64,000 nucleotides of DNA. Origin: Tetrahymena elliotti 4EA. Taxonomy: Eukaryota; Ciliophora; Oligohymenophorea; Hymenostomatida; Tetrahymenidae. Positions 26,504 through 40,554 of this stretch are shown in pieces; the stretch's first letter is position 1, and each line of letters opens with the position of its first letter. A program made the position numbers and the translations under genes. Under the pieces are notes generated by a model. That model had not been told where the DNA came from, did not search any database, and was given only the letters and a program-made list of their open reading frames with translations. Location of the stretch: the NCBI GenBank assembly GCA_000231825.2, contig JH720310.1:1148989-1212988 (forward strand), given 5' to 3'.

Positions 26504-29500
26504 ATGGTTTTTATAGTTTTAAGTTTTTTTTATGTATTTAGCTTAATTGAATAATGTTTATCTTAAGATGGGTGCGAAGCTTTAAGATTTAGAAACGGTG
26601 ATCATTTAACATTTTCTGATACTCTTGAATTCATTAGGGGAGTTAACAACAATTAAAATGTAGCAGCGATTATACTTAGAAATGTAGATGATCATGATGA
26701 TTACTAGGAAGCGTATTTCTACTGCTATGGCTACAAATAATAATTTGCTTGTAAGATTTAATTTATATTTTAACTGCATAAAGTAGAACTTTAAATGAAT
26801 AGGCGAAACTGATGATGATAAAGGTATTTACTCCTACAGATTAGATTGCCAAATTAAGCACTTTGATAATATGTGTGAAATAAGATAGTTAGGTAATGAT
26901 TATAACTGTTATGATGAAGATAGAATTTGTTAAAATGATAATGAATGTGTGCAATGTAGGAATGGTTATTGTGTTTAAAGAGAGGAAACAATGCTTGGCC
27001 ATAAAGATAAATGTTTTGATATAAATAGTTTAAGTACTTTTATTGGCTATGATAAATAAAACATATGCAATACAAGTAATAAAGGAGATTTAAGTGAAAT
27101 GGCTACCTGTAGAGCTGATCTAAAAACAGTTTGCTACTTTTATGATAGCTCAGAAGATAAAAATTATTGTATGTTTTCACCAGATTTCTCCTCTATAATA
27201 GTAAAAAATACTTTCTTTTCTTTTAAAATTAAATAAGTACAACATATTCTTTATATTTACAATATTGCATGTAGGGTAAAAGAATAGACGGGTATTGCTA
27301 CTTCTAATAGGATTATTTTGTACCATAAAAAATTGCTTTCTGTTTGCCTGCTTATTGTATTTTATCATTATTAAATCAATATCAATGTTCAGATTTCAAT
27401 GATGTAGCAAACCCATATGGTATCATTGGCCATGATGTTAACTAATAATGTATATTATCAGGAACTTAAAATGGATAAGCAAATAAGTAAAATATTGATA
27501 TTTTAATTAAAATTTTATTCTTAATATATTCAACCCAGAAAAACATTCCTATGATCTATTCTCATAATTAGAATATTTTAATCCTCAAATAAAAAAAATT
27601 AATAAAAAATAATCACCAATTTCTTTCCTAAAACACGACTTTTTCTTAACAAAATCTCAAAATATCTTTTAGAATTTTTAAAAATTTAAGATTTTTTGAG
27701 AGGTTTACAATATTCTAAGGATATTTTCATGAAGGCTTACAATTGTATTTTTAAATATCAATCATTTTCTTAAATACCAAATTGAAATAGTTTTAATATT
27801 TATTTGTATAAAAATGGAATAAACATATCTTAATTTTGATAATATTTTACTTTTATTAAAAATATAGATGCAGATTTGACTACTGTATTTTACCAGATGA
27901 TGCAGGATCCTTTTTTTGTACAAAGTTAGATTACAAGAAAGTTAATCTAATAGCTAAAGAAAAAGATACAGAAAGATGTTTGTAGATTGATGAATAAACT
28001 CAAAATTCAATTAACTGTGCTCCAAATTTCTGCCTAGACGAATCTAGAAAAACATGTGTACCACTTTAAGATAAAGATGGATACAGGGGGAAATTGATTG
28101 TGAAGGATTTTTGCACAGATAAGTCTGAAGATTCTTAATACCCTCTAGTCTAGTGTTTAGATGGTTATTGTATAAATAATAATCAATGCATTAGTTTTTT
28201 GAGTGATCAAAATATAGTGGGTAAATCAAAATAAGATTAGTGCGTCTATTTACAAAATTTATATTGCCAAAATTGCCCTTATAGTTGTTAACCAAGTTTA
28301 GCTTCTCCTGAGCTAATAAGCTGTAACTTTTAACTAAATGAAATTTGTTTATATAACGGATATTGCTATTTTTTAAATGGTATCCCAAATACTAATTCTT
28401 TGGCTGACTATGATGGATAGTGTTCATCTTAAATTCTTTTTTCAAAATCTGCATCAAATGACTAAGGCAATTGTTTATCTTAAGGTGAAACAATAGCATA
28501 GAAATGTTCAAATGGATTTTGTATTAGTGAAAATAATACTTGCCAAAAGTATAATTCAATATTTGTTGGTAGAGATAAAAATTACAAATGTCTAATGGCA
28601 GAGTAAGAAGCTATTGCAGTTCAATGCGAAAAAGAGTAACATAAACATTTATTTCTTATAAGTATAAAAATAAGTATTTTACTTATTTAAAAGCTACTGC
28701 TTAAAGGCGAATGGTAAAAATAAAAACATCTATTGTGTTAAAACTGACAACATAAATGGAGTTGTAGGTAATTAATAGAAATAGTTATTACAAAAAAATC
28801 TGGATGTTAAGATTTCAAAGTCTTAGATTACTTTTTTTTCATATAGAAACTTTTTTTGAAAATTTAATTTGATAGAAAGCCACAAAATGCAATTCTTACA
28901 CAATTTTCCTCACATAATTTTGCTTGAAATCCTTTTAAATTAATTTAATTTTGATTTTGTTTGCTTAATAAGGTGTTGAGATAGGAAATCAGAAATGCAT
29001 TTTAGCTAAAGACATAAGTACTATTTAGGCTGTAAAATAAAATTAAAATATTTTTACTTTCTATTTGCTTCATATTAAATTTAAAATAGTCATCTTGTGC
29101 ATATGGATAATATTGTTTGAATTCTTAAGGATATTGTCAAATTATGTAGTAAGGAATGTGCTCTGGCCTCAACTAATAGTGCATAGATTAAAATAATCCA
29201 AGCGGTTGTTCCTCCTGTGATTTCACGAGTTGCCTTAATTCATTTAGATAATGCGTTAAAATTACTAATGAAAATTAATTATGTCAAGATATGAATGGTA
29301 ACAATTTCTTCTTCAAAAATTATGATTTTTCTCCACAAAATTTTATTAATTAAATTAGCTAGGAAGGCTAATAATCTATCTAGTTTTTTATTTCCACATT
29401 TTTTAAAGCAATAGAATAAATATAATTTTATTTAAATTTGAAAAATAAACAAAAGACCCCCCCCTTTTAGTAAGAAATAAAAATATACTTTATTTATTAT

Positions 29501-32500
29501 TTTAGGAAAATGTGCATATTATAAGTCTAAAAACTGTAGTTTTTGTCCTGAATTTACTTGCAAGGATCCTGTATAAAGTAATTAAATAATTGTTTAATAG
29601 ATATTTGTAATTAAGAAACAATGTTTGATATGAATAGAAATATGCGTGCCGATGATAAATATGAAACTGCTTTCTAATTAATGTCTAGTTTAAATTAGAA
29701 ATGATTTACCCTGCCAAATAAATGATATGAATGTATATTTGTAAAAACTTTTATTAGATCCAAGTTATTAGATTGAATGCGCAGATACTTATAGTAGATG
29801 CACCAATATTTCTGGTAATTTCTGCTCATCTTGTCCTGTTAACTTTATATAGCCAGGAAATGGCATTTGCTATAATTTGATAGAGTAACAAGATATTACA
29901 TAAAAATAGATTTCTACTTTTTTAACAAATCTAAACTTACAATATATTGTTTAAAGCATTTCTATATATGACAATTTAAAGTGTCCTCAAAAGTAAATAA
30001 TCTTTAAAGGTTAATATATTTAGATTACATTTTTTAATTAAATTATTAGCTGCTTTTCATGCGTGTCTCAAAAAATATGCACTAGATGTGCATTTAACTA
30101 CTATCTTTTACAATTAGATTAGAATAATATTATTTGTATCCCAACAGATAATGAATAATCTTAAAAAATTGAGTTAAATTATGATGAGAGTTTATTTTAT
30201 AATCAAAATAATCTATTTTATCATTGTGCTTTAGATGGATTCTATGAAGGCTAACAGTAACAAAATTAATTAAATTAGCTTATTATAAATTTTTATTTTT
30301 CATTAGAGATGAAATTAAGCCAAACATATATGATTTCCCTCTTTCATTATAATAAGTTTATGTCTATGATTTGCTTGCTTAGAGATTGTTATACAACTAG
30401 AATAGCTTTATAAATTGTTAGAACTTAATATAATATGAAATTGATGGTACAGGTTAAATAATAAGTTATGAATATATTAATAAAAAAGGATTATTTCATT
30501 AATTTGCTCAGTAGTCAATTTAGAGTAACAATCATCTCAGTTTTGATTTAAATAATTAATGTAAAAAATTAATAATTATTTGTTAATAAGGTATAACATA
30601 TATTTACTAATCATATTCATAGGTGGAGATACATGTGCCTCCTGTTTTTATGATTAGACATCAAAATAAAGCATATGTCTAAAGTGTAAAGTTAGATATG
30701 TGTTACGTTATGATGGTAAATGCTTTAAATGCTAAGATTAATGCTCAAAATGTATTTATGGAGGATTTTTTAGTGGATAAACCATAGATTGGACTAATAT
30801 CTAAAATCTTTACAGCTAAGATTTTATGAGTAAACTTTCAACAGATGTAGAGTATGTTCTCAAATGTATAACTTGTGATACAGGTTTTACCATAAATTCA
30901 AAATTTGATGAATGTATTAGATGTGGTAATAATTGCTCTAGATGCTATACAGGTATTAATTTCACATTTCAAAAACAAGGAGGAGAGAGTGGGTTCATAT
31001 CAAAAAGTTTTTTTGAAAATTATTTTTTTTAAATTTATTTTTTCTGAACAAATTTTAGTAATATTTTTATTTGATGAACTAAATCCTACCTAAAAAAATA
31101 AACAAAATATTTATTTATTAAAACATGATCTAATTAAAATAAATTATTATTTTTTAAAGGAATGACAAACTATAATCATAGTTAGACATTAAATTTTAAT
31201 TAGGAATTCACTCAAAGCTTAAATCTGGTGAATAAATGTCTATAATGTTTAGACTCATCTTATACATTCAGCAGTGGTAAAAAAATATATATTTTGAATG
31301 AAATTAAGTTAGTTAAAATCTATTTTATAAAAAGATGATTAAAGTTGTGAACTTATTTCTCCAATTGATTCATGTGATATTCAGCTGAATTTAATAAAGC
31401 CTACAGATTAAAACCTGTACCCATTTGATTACGTTTTAAGTGAAGGCTCATGGGGATAAAATAATTTAGCTTATAAATATTGCTATAATTGTACTGATAG
31501 TTTTTATAATAAATAAAATAAGGAGTGTTTGGTAACTAGAACTAGTTGTCTCTAATATACCAAAATAAATGACTATGTTTCATATAATAAATGCTTTCAA
31601 ACTTAACTTTCATTATTTGATTAAGATATTAAATTGATTACATTTAATTGCTTATAGCCAATATTTAATGATAATGATAAAGTTGCTAAATGCTCTTTAT
31701 GTAAACAAACTCAATGCAATTATGACTAACTTGGAAAGCTAGTCACTGTATAGCCTCCGTATAATAACAAAGCTGTCTTTTAAACATGTGTTGATAATGT
31801 AATTCATAATTTAAATTTTTTCTTTTTTATATTAAATTTACGATTTTACTTTAAACTCCTTAAAAATAAAGATAGAAATATTAATTTTTTACTTAATTTT
31901 AAACAGTTTTTTATTATTTAAAAACACAAATAATTAGAAACACTAAAAATCTAGTATTTTTTAGAAATTTTACTAAATAATAGATTCATATTGATTTATC
32001 AATTTTAAAATTAACATTTTTTTTTTCTTAAGTTTTAAAAATAAGAAAATTTAACATTGAAAAAATCGAATAAAAATTAAATAATGATATATTACTTTTT
32101 TGAAATTTAAAAGTGGATTTTTTTTCATTTTAATAACGCAAAAGCGATCATCTAAAAGCAAATCTGAATAAATAAATATTTATTTTTTACTTTTTTTACT
32201 TAAAAAGTCATTCTTTAGTTTTTAGATTAAAATTAAATAACTGTTTTCATTTTTATTTTTAAATAAAAGATTAAGAATTGTGATTATTGCTACTCTTATA
32301 TTATTGAAGATTAAGTTATTTTCTAGTGTACATAATGCAAATCTGGGTATATAGTAAGTTTAGAAGGATGTGTTCCATGTCCAGAGGGATGCTCTCAATG
32401 CTATTTGAGTAAAGAATTTTTATTTAATTTAATTTTTGTTTTTACTTTTTTCTTAATTTAGGTGATGGAGTTTTTAATTTAAGTGATTAGTTGAGTTTTG

Positions 32501-35500
32501 TTTAACCTTTTTATACTTTTAGTAGCCGTTTAAAAGCAGTTAAAGAAAATAGATTTAGATTTATTTGTACTGCCTGTTTAGATAATTACTATATGAACTA
32601 CTAGACAAACTAATGCTCATATTTGAATTGCGATAAAACTTGCTCAAAATGCTAGTTCTACTAAAATTCAGTTTTTAAATGCCATTAATGTCACAAAAAC
32701 TATTTAATATCTAAAATACAAAACATTATTGGTTATATATCTTTATTCTATTTTTCTTAGAACTATTTAGATATCAGCTCAATGATCAATTTTAATTCTT
32801 AGCATTCAGCTTGTCACATATGCCCTTTTGCGTAAAAAATTATTTTAAATTAATTCTTTCTAATTTTTAAATTTTAATCATAAAAGTTGCTAAGTCTGTG
32901 AAAAAGGAGGAGATGTTAGCCAAAATTAATTTATATTTTATAAATCAAACTGTAAAAAATGCAAAGAGAACTTATAAATACCTTAGATTATACCATAAAA
33001 TGAATAAGCAAATTATGAATGGAGATATGATAGCTTTAGATAGAAGTGTATTTTATGTAAAAAAGAAGATTAAGGATGTACATATTAGCTTGTTCCTAGA
33101 TAGATATATGGTTATTGTGGATTAAGTCAAGAAGAGATAGGTGATGGTACACTTAATTAACCAATAAATATTTAAAGGTCTAATGAAATAAATTGGAATA
33201 AACTGATAATAAACTATCCAGATACTTTAAAATATATCACATTTTATAATGAGATTGCATTAGAGTTTATTGATGTACAACTTATTATTAAAAATAATTC
33301 TTGTTAAGTAAACTAATAAATAGAAATATAATCAACCCTACTTGATTAAATTTTAACTCTTAACAGATTTTCATTAACTATAACTAACTATAAAACCAAT
33401 TCTCTTAGCATATAATCTAAATTCCCTATAAGTATAAAAGGATTTTCAGATGTAGCTTTTTAAAATGTTTAGCTCGAAACTTAAATTTCAAACACATAAT
33501 CTTTCAGATATGGATTTATAATCAGCAATTAAATCCTAAAAAGTGTTAATCTAACAAATGTCTAAATGATTAATTAGTATTCAAGTCTTAATAATTTAAT
33601 CTTCTAAATGGATAATCTAATTGGAGTGTTTTCTTTAATAAATGTTACTATTCAAGGATACTAAGTTTCAGAATCAAGCTTTTTTACCTTGAATTATATC
33701 TATTAAAATTTAAAGAATCCCAGATTTCTATTTATTGCTAAGAATTGTTCTTTACTTAATGTAAATTATTATTTTCAATCAAACTCTTTCAAAAACTATT
33801 TTTCATGCATTTTTTCATCTCACTTACTAAAAATAAAAATTAATTAAGAGATTTAAAAATAATTAATGAAAATTTTATGGTTTATTTTTTTAAAAAAATG
33901 ATTTTTAATCTAATGTTAATAAAATGTTTGTTAATGAAATAGACGCAGTTTATTAAAGGATAGTTTATTTAGATTCCTTCAGGAAATTTATATTTAGAGA
34001 TTAATGATTTTTAGATACAAAAGAGTAAGATTCAAGATAAGAGTATATTTATTAATATTCTTCCTTCAACTCTAACTAGTGTATTTTCTAAATGGACTAA
34101 TGTGAGCATTAACAATTGCTAAATTGGTGATAAAAGTTTAATATTTTCTTATAATTACTTCTAAAAAAATGAGATGCATAATTTAACACTTCTCAGCAAT
34201 ACATTTTCAAGCACACAACATTCTTTTTTATTCCAATAAAATATACTTTAACTTGTATCAATAGTAGTGAATGAAAATATATTTGATAAATATGGAATAT
34301 TTGAAAATTATTAGCAACCCTAAGTTGTCTATAAAAATAGTTTTAATTATTTTATGATGGATATTAACTTCTCAAAAAATCATTTTTTGTGTAATGATGG
34401 AATACTATTTAGACTTAATGGAAATATTCTTAATCCTGCTGATTAAATAAGAATAAGTGTTTTTAACCTTAATATTGATAACTTATATGACAATTAGTAC
34501 TAGAATAATATTGTTTTTGTCTAATCAGCTATATCATTTTAAATCTCAAAGTTTACTATTAGCAATCCTTATCAATCAACAATATTAAATCTAAATAGCA
34601 TAAAAACTATTTAGATTTCTTAAGGAACTATAACTAGTATTTAAATACTTTCAGGTAATTTATTTAAACTTTTAAATACCATACAAATAGTTTCAATCAA
34701 AGGTATTTAGATACAAAATATGCTATCAAAAGCTACAGTATTTACTATAAATAATCATGTTTTACTTGATAAACCTTTAAAAATACTTATTTAAGATGTA
34801 GAGGCTACAAATAATTAGTTAGTTGTCAGTTAGATTTCAAACAATGTTGGTTTGTTTATTATTACAAATAATATGGATGCTTTAATTAAAATTAAAAACA
34901 TTGCTTTCAAAAATAATTTACTTTTTACTTTCACTTCATCTATGGTAATTTCATAATATTTGTATTACATTCCATTAAAATTTAATTCAACTAATAAAGG
35001 TACAATATCTATAGGTAAGTCCAGGAATCAATGTAATCAGTTAGGGTTAACTTATTTTAGAGAATGCAGTTTTTATTGACAATTAAAGCGAGTTGACAAA
35101 TTCAGTTTTATATTTGGTTTCATAAAATATTCTCATGAAAAATTGCTCGTTTGAAACAATTTAGAATTAAAAAGCTAATTTTAATTTAAAAGGTGGATTT
35201 GCTTATTTACAAGCAGATGAAACATCAATTGTTGATTCATCTTTCAGTGGGTAATAAGCAATAAATGGAGGAGCAATTTATCTCTGCAGTACTGGATTGG
35301 GTTAAATACTTGTGAGAAATAGCTAATTTTCAAATAATTAAGCTTTTATAAAAAATATTTACAGTATGGGTGGAGCAATTTATATTTAGACTAATTTAGC
35401 TAATTATTTAGATATTTCTTTTGAAGATTGTAAATTTTAGAATAATTTTGCTATTTAAGGAGCTGTTCTTTATATTGAAAAAACAAATGTTAAGACCTAT

Positions 35501-38500
35501 GTGAAATTCAAAAATATAAATTTTGAAAATAATTTCTCATTGAAATAGTCTATTATTTTATTTTTAGATGCTAGAGTGGATCAAATTTTAAATGTTTACT
35601 TGCAAGATTGCCTTATTTTAAACACTGTTGAAAATATGATTGATCAAATTTCGTTAATGATCAGTTAACTAGATCAAACTTAAAATTAAGTATAAGAACA
35701 TTATTATTATTTTTATTTTGGATCAGCTGTGTTAGTCTCTATAAGTAATTTATAATTCTAATAAACAATTGACAGTTTTAAAGACAATCAAAGATAGACT
35801 TTTGTTTTACCTAAAATAATAAAAGTAGTAAATGCAACAGCTTATATTGATTCTTTTTCTTAATATTATAAAACTAATACAGACTATGAGATTATGAATA
35901 TAGAAGCAAAATCTATTTAATTATAATCAGTTACTATGTAATAAATTACAATGCAATTTGAGGATTCATAAAGCATAAAATTAAAAGCAAGTAATCTTGA
36001 AATAAGTAATTCATTATTTGACAATCTTGTTTGTCTTAAGTGTAATTAAGGAAATATAAATATAGAAGTAAGTAAAGCAGCATATATATCTCAATCTAAA
36101 TTCTTAAATAGTATTAGCTATAATGGTGGAGGAATATTTTTAATGTCATCTATTAACAAAATTTCTAGTTCGGTCAATAGAATTTTAAGTAATTAATAAA
36201 ATCCCATCAAGACTGTTTAATTATTTTAAAACTAAATCTAAAATAACACAGCCATAAATATTGGAGGTGGAATATATTTAAAAAATATTTACAGCTTATT
36301 CTTAAACACTTCTGTTAATAATAACTCAGCCTTAAATTTAGGAGGAGGAATCTATAATTTTATTGACAAAAGTTTATTCAATAATGATCTTTAGTTACTA
36401 AATTATTATGAGTTATTTAATGTAATAATGAAAGACAGCTATGTAATATTTAATTCTGCTTTGAATGGAGGAGGTTATTATTCTACATTCAATATCCCTT
36501 AGCTTTAAAACAGTTTTATCTTAAGCAACTAAGCTTATTCTTCTGGCTCAAATGTCCTTGGGTTACCCTCTTTCTTTTAAATCTATGTCAATAATTCTTT
36601 TGTTCATTAGAATTCAACTATCAAAATTATCTCAGGAAAAATTCAAGTAAAATTTACTTTTAAATATTCAAAAGAATGTTGTAATTATTTTTATTTTAAA
36701 TTAACAAGCAACCTTTTGTAGTTTATTTGATGAACGACAAATATTAAATTTACAAAAACTTAGAAGAAAACGATATTTATTTAGATATTTCAGTAGTATA
36801 GAACGATGAAAATTAATCAAATTTGATTTTGAGAAATAACAAAGTGAAATTCATACAAAATATATTTGACTTAAGTGCTGTTGAAGTTTTTGGCCACTTT
36901 GGTCAAAAGTCAAAAATTGTTATGTCATGTAATAAAGTTGGACAAGCTATTTACTAATAAGGGCAAATTATTTAAATTAACAAAAATGTCACTTTTGAAA
37001 TATACTTCTAAATATTTGATGAATGTCCAGCAGGTTCAAGAAGCTCAAAAATCAATAACACATATGATACATGTGTTTAGTGTCTTGAAAAGACTTACAA
37101 CCTTGAGTCTGGGTAATCTCTTTGCTAAAAATGTTAATCTACTGAATTTTTGTGCTCTTCTAGTGTCATTTAAATATCAGATGGCTACTATAGAAGAAAT
37201 AATTAAACAGATAATATCCAAAAATGCAATAACTGGAGTTTAAATTGTATAGGTGATGTAAAAAGAGACAATTCTTCTTTAAATCAATTAAGAATTAATG
37301 ACTGGAACATATATTATTGCTAAGAAGGTATAAATTATTATTTATTGTTTCTAAATATTATTCCTAGCATTTATCATAATCCCTTCAAAAAAATTTTATT
37401 TCAATTAAATTCTCACTAAATTTTTTAAATTATTTTTGGATAAAAAAATGCAATGTTAAAAAATAAATTAATTGATAATTTTGAAAAAAATAAGGTAATA
37501 CTGGTGTGTTTTGTGAAGATTGTGATTACCAAGGATAGTTTTGGTAATAAAAGTATATGAGATATTAACAGTATAGTTGTTAAAAGTAAATTAAACTTTC
37601 ATTTCAAGAAATAAAATAAAATTAATTTAAATGAATAGATGCACTTAAAATAATATACTTGCAACCATGATTATTGGACTGGTAATTTAGACAATAGTTT
37701 TACTTTTGACATTAGCTTTAGTTTTTAATATTTGGAGCAAATTATATCTAACTGAATTATATTTTTCTAAGAAGTGTGATTTTACTCTTGAATGTATTAA
37801 ATTTTTGGATTCGAATACCTAGAAACAAAAAAGCAATAAAATAATTTGTTTTAAAATATTGTTTTGCTACTTTTAATTGCTTTTCATGATCACATAACTA
37901 GAATTATAGTTGCCATGGCCTATCACTTTTTTGCTAATGATTTTGGCTAGATATAATGAATTTATACTTAGATCTTTTGAATGCTTTATTGATTAGATTC
38001 CTATTGCTTATGCCAAGAATATCATTATTATTATAACTTTTGTTGCTATCAATCTAGTGACTATCATATTTTCAATATTTTTTATTTTATATTAATCGAA
38101 ATAAAAAAGATGGAAATACATTATAAAATTTACAAAAAGTTATTCAGTTTAATTAATCTGCTTAATTATTAGTCTTAATTACTTCCTCTACTCTCCATCA
38201 ATAGTCCACTTATTAGCTCAAACAGTAAGTTTATTTTCTTTTTTAAATATTATAAGAAAGATTAAAATAATAGATAAATTGTGGAGAATATAATGGAATA
38301 GAGTATGTACTATATTCGACATAGCTTTAATGTGATTAATACCACAGATAATGGATTTATTTCTTAACTCCAACAATATTGATTTTTGGTTTAATCACTC
38401 CTTTAAATTTGATAAAAATTATTGATATTACAAAATTCAGACTATTTGGAGTATTATCCTTTAATCATTTCACACATGGATATAAATAAAACAATTAGCA

Positions 38501-39154
38501 TTATATTGATATGTTCAGATAGATATAAATATTCTTGATAATATTTGTATTAAGTTCTAATATTTAAAATTCAACAATAAAGATTACATTTTTGATATCT
38601 ATCAGTATTGCTTAAAAACTTCTGAGCTTAATATGTAAATTAAATTGTACAAAACAAAATTAAAATATTTAATTTTAATTTTATCAAAAGAAAACCCATA
38701 TTAGAGCAGTAAAATGGAAAGCCTTTGTATTCTTTAAATGGATGTATCTATATTAACAATAACATTAATTGTTTTCATTAACGATGCAACTTAGACTTAA
38801 AATCTAGCAATGAAAATTGTTTGTACTGTGATTGCTGGAATGTTAAATTTAGTTTTGATGACAAAAATAGCTTTAGAATTTTTAGATTTAGAATTCATAA
38901 AGAAAATTTAATTTTTCTTAAAAAGTAAATAATAAAAGGAAATAAATTTAAAAGCTAAATAAAATTGGATGGTTCTGAAACAATTTGTTAAAAACAAAAA
39001 ATATTAAAATTTACAAAAAGTAAGATTTCATTTTTCTTTATTTTATTTTACAATTTATATTTTTTAGGAATTTAACAAGAGGTATCTTTAGTTTATGAGA
39101 AAATCTTATTATTTACTCTACAGGAAAGACAAATCATAATCAACCAAATATTGA
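26504..39154 (+). CDS. Giant Cys-rich / beta-helix / multi-pass membrane protein, about 25 exons
   Basis: The ATG at 26504 opens a signal peptide (MVFIVLSFFYVFSL). Residues then follow a Cys-rich pattern with repeated DGYC/NGYC/NFC units (26,800-29,300) and CxxC modules (29,500-33,100), a beta-rich segment (33,100-35,000), and beta-helix steps with GGAIYL, GGGIFL and GGGIYL (35,100-36,500). A further Cys module (about 36,990-37,560) precedes about seven hydrophobic segments from 37,650 (ATMIIGLVIQTIVLLLTLAL) to 38,870. TGA is at 39152-39154. Clear introns include 26751-26802, 27487-27867, 29578-29688, 35000-35060, 37586-37638 and 38635-38690; with them the frame is continuous, about 3,270 residues. 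Apparent frame breaks near 29,580 and 30,260 are resolved by GT-AG introns. The order of modules matches the gene at 2798-14049, but sequence identity is low outside them. It is probably a surface protein; ligand unknown. Confidence 0.8.
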
Positions 39155-39785
39155 CCAACATTCTGAAATGAAATTTAATTTATCATTTAATAAATCAAAA
39201 ATGTTAAGATATTAATTAATTAAAAAATGTTTTAAATTTGTGAAATTTATATACAGCAATTCCTTTTTTCTTCTATCTACAGTCTTTCAGCTTTACCTTT
39301 ATAGTTATATTGATATTTTATAAATGGATTTATCTTATTCTCCTTATTTTAAGACAATAAAAATATAAAAGAATCAAAGTATATTATTTTGATAGAAATC
39401 TAAATGAGAGATTATTAAAACATTCATTCTTTGAATTATTTTTTCCTATTTTATATTGATAAATAATTTTCTCATAAAAAAACTTACTTTTTAAACTAAT
39501 ATTCTTCATTTTTTTAATAAAATGTTTTCCTACTTAATCTATGCCTTTATTTATTAAAAGAGGCTATTTATTAAACAGTACTAAAAACAAGAGAAATTTA
39601 AAATGGATTGAGTAAATTTTGCATAGTTTGTTTAAGTTTAAATATTTTATTTTATTTAAATAGAATTAGTTTATTCAAAAATTGATAATAAAAGTATTTT
39701 AAATTCCAAATAATTTAAAATTATTATTTAATATCAGAACCAACTTTTGAAATGTTAATAAAGCATTTAATTTGTTAAAAATTAT
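39155..39785. other. Spacer, no gene seen
   Basis: Between the giant gene's TGA and the tRNA. AT-rich; nothing recognisable on either strand apart from the 3' UTR of the giant gene. Confidence 0.5.
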
Positions 39786-39790
39786 AAAAA
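39786..39790 (-). terminator. RNA polymerase III terminator (T5)
   Basis: On the minus strand, five T residues begin three bases after the tRNA discriminator base, the usual pol III stop signal. Confidence 0.7.
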
Positions 39791-39792
39791 TA

Positions 39793-39864
39793 AGGTCCCA
39801 CTGGGATTCGAACCCAGGTCAAGGGATTTAAAGTCCCCAGTACTAACCACTATACTATGGAACC
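39793..39864 (-). tRNA. tRNA-Gln with anticodon UUA (reads UAA, also UAG by wobble)
   Basis: 72 nt, full cloverleaf, no intron. The acceptor GGTTCCA pairs with TGGGACC (one G-T pair), with discriminator T. The D arm is GTAT/GTAC and the anticodon stem GGGGA/TCCCT, with loop CTTTAAA giving anticodon TTA. The variable region is TTGAC, and the T stem CTGGG/CCCAG has loop TTCGAAT. In the standard code this would be a UAA suppressor. In ciliates such as Tetrahymena, tRNA-Gln species with UUA and CUA anticodons decode the reassigned stops. This agrees with the many in-frame TAA/TAG codons in every gene of the window. A T5 terminator follows. Confidence 0.97.
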
Positions 39865-40554
39865 GCAACTCAATTATTATAAACAAATTTATTCGCTTGT
39901 ATAGGTCAGTCAGTCTATCCAAAATATTTCAGCAAAAATTTTAAAATGTGACTGAAAGTAATTAGTGAATCAAACTTCTCAATAAATGAACTAATGAATT
40001 TTTTATTAAAATATTTTAATCTTCACCTAATTCAGACCATTTATAACTAACTATTTCCTAAGTGATTCTTAAAATTTAAAAAAATAAAATGAGGAAAAAT
40101 AATTTCTGAAAATAATAAAAATAATTATTAAATTAATTTTCAATAATCTAATTCATTAAATGAAAATATACTAGATAGATTTTATTATGTATTTTTTATT
40201 AAATTCTTTTATCTAAAAAAAAACAAAATTCTAGAAGTAATACAAAAAAAGGAAATAAGTTTAGAATATTTAACTCATTCTTAATTAGATTTTACTTCAT
40301 AATTTACAACAAAAAAAATAATAAAATGATATAACAAAGAAAATACTTTGAAGATTTAAAAAAAGTAAATTAACATAACAAATGATTTAAACTATTTTTA
40401 CTTTTTTTAAATAAAGTTTTAAAACTCTAATTTGGTTTCATTTATAAATCTTTATTTAGATATGAGGTAGCGATTTTTTCTAAATATTTATTAAAAAATA
40501 AAGTTAATGTCTTGATTCATATTTGATAATATCAAAATTCGTTATTTTATTTAG
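39865..40554. other. Spacer upstream of LRR C
   Basis: AT-rich, between the divergently placed tRNA and the first recognised LRR exon at 40555. The start exon of LRR gene C is expected here but was not identified. Confidence 0.4.

Noticed and set aside
29578..29710. Apparent -1/+1 frameshift in the second giant gene
   Set aside because: A 111-nt GT-AG intron (29578-29688) joins the two sides in phase, so no frameshift is needed.
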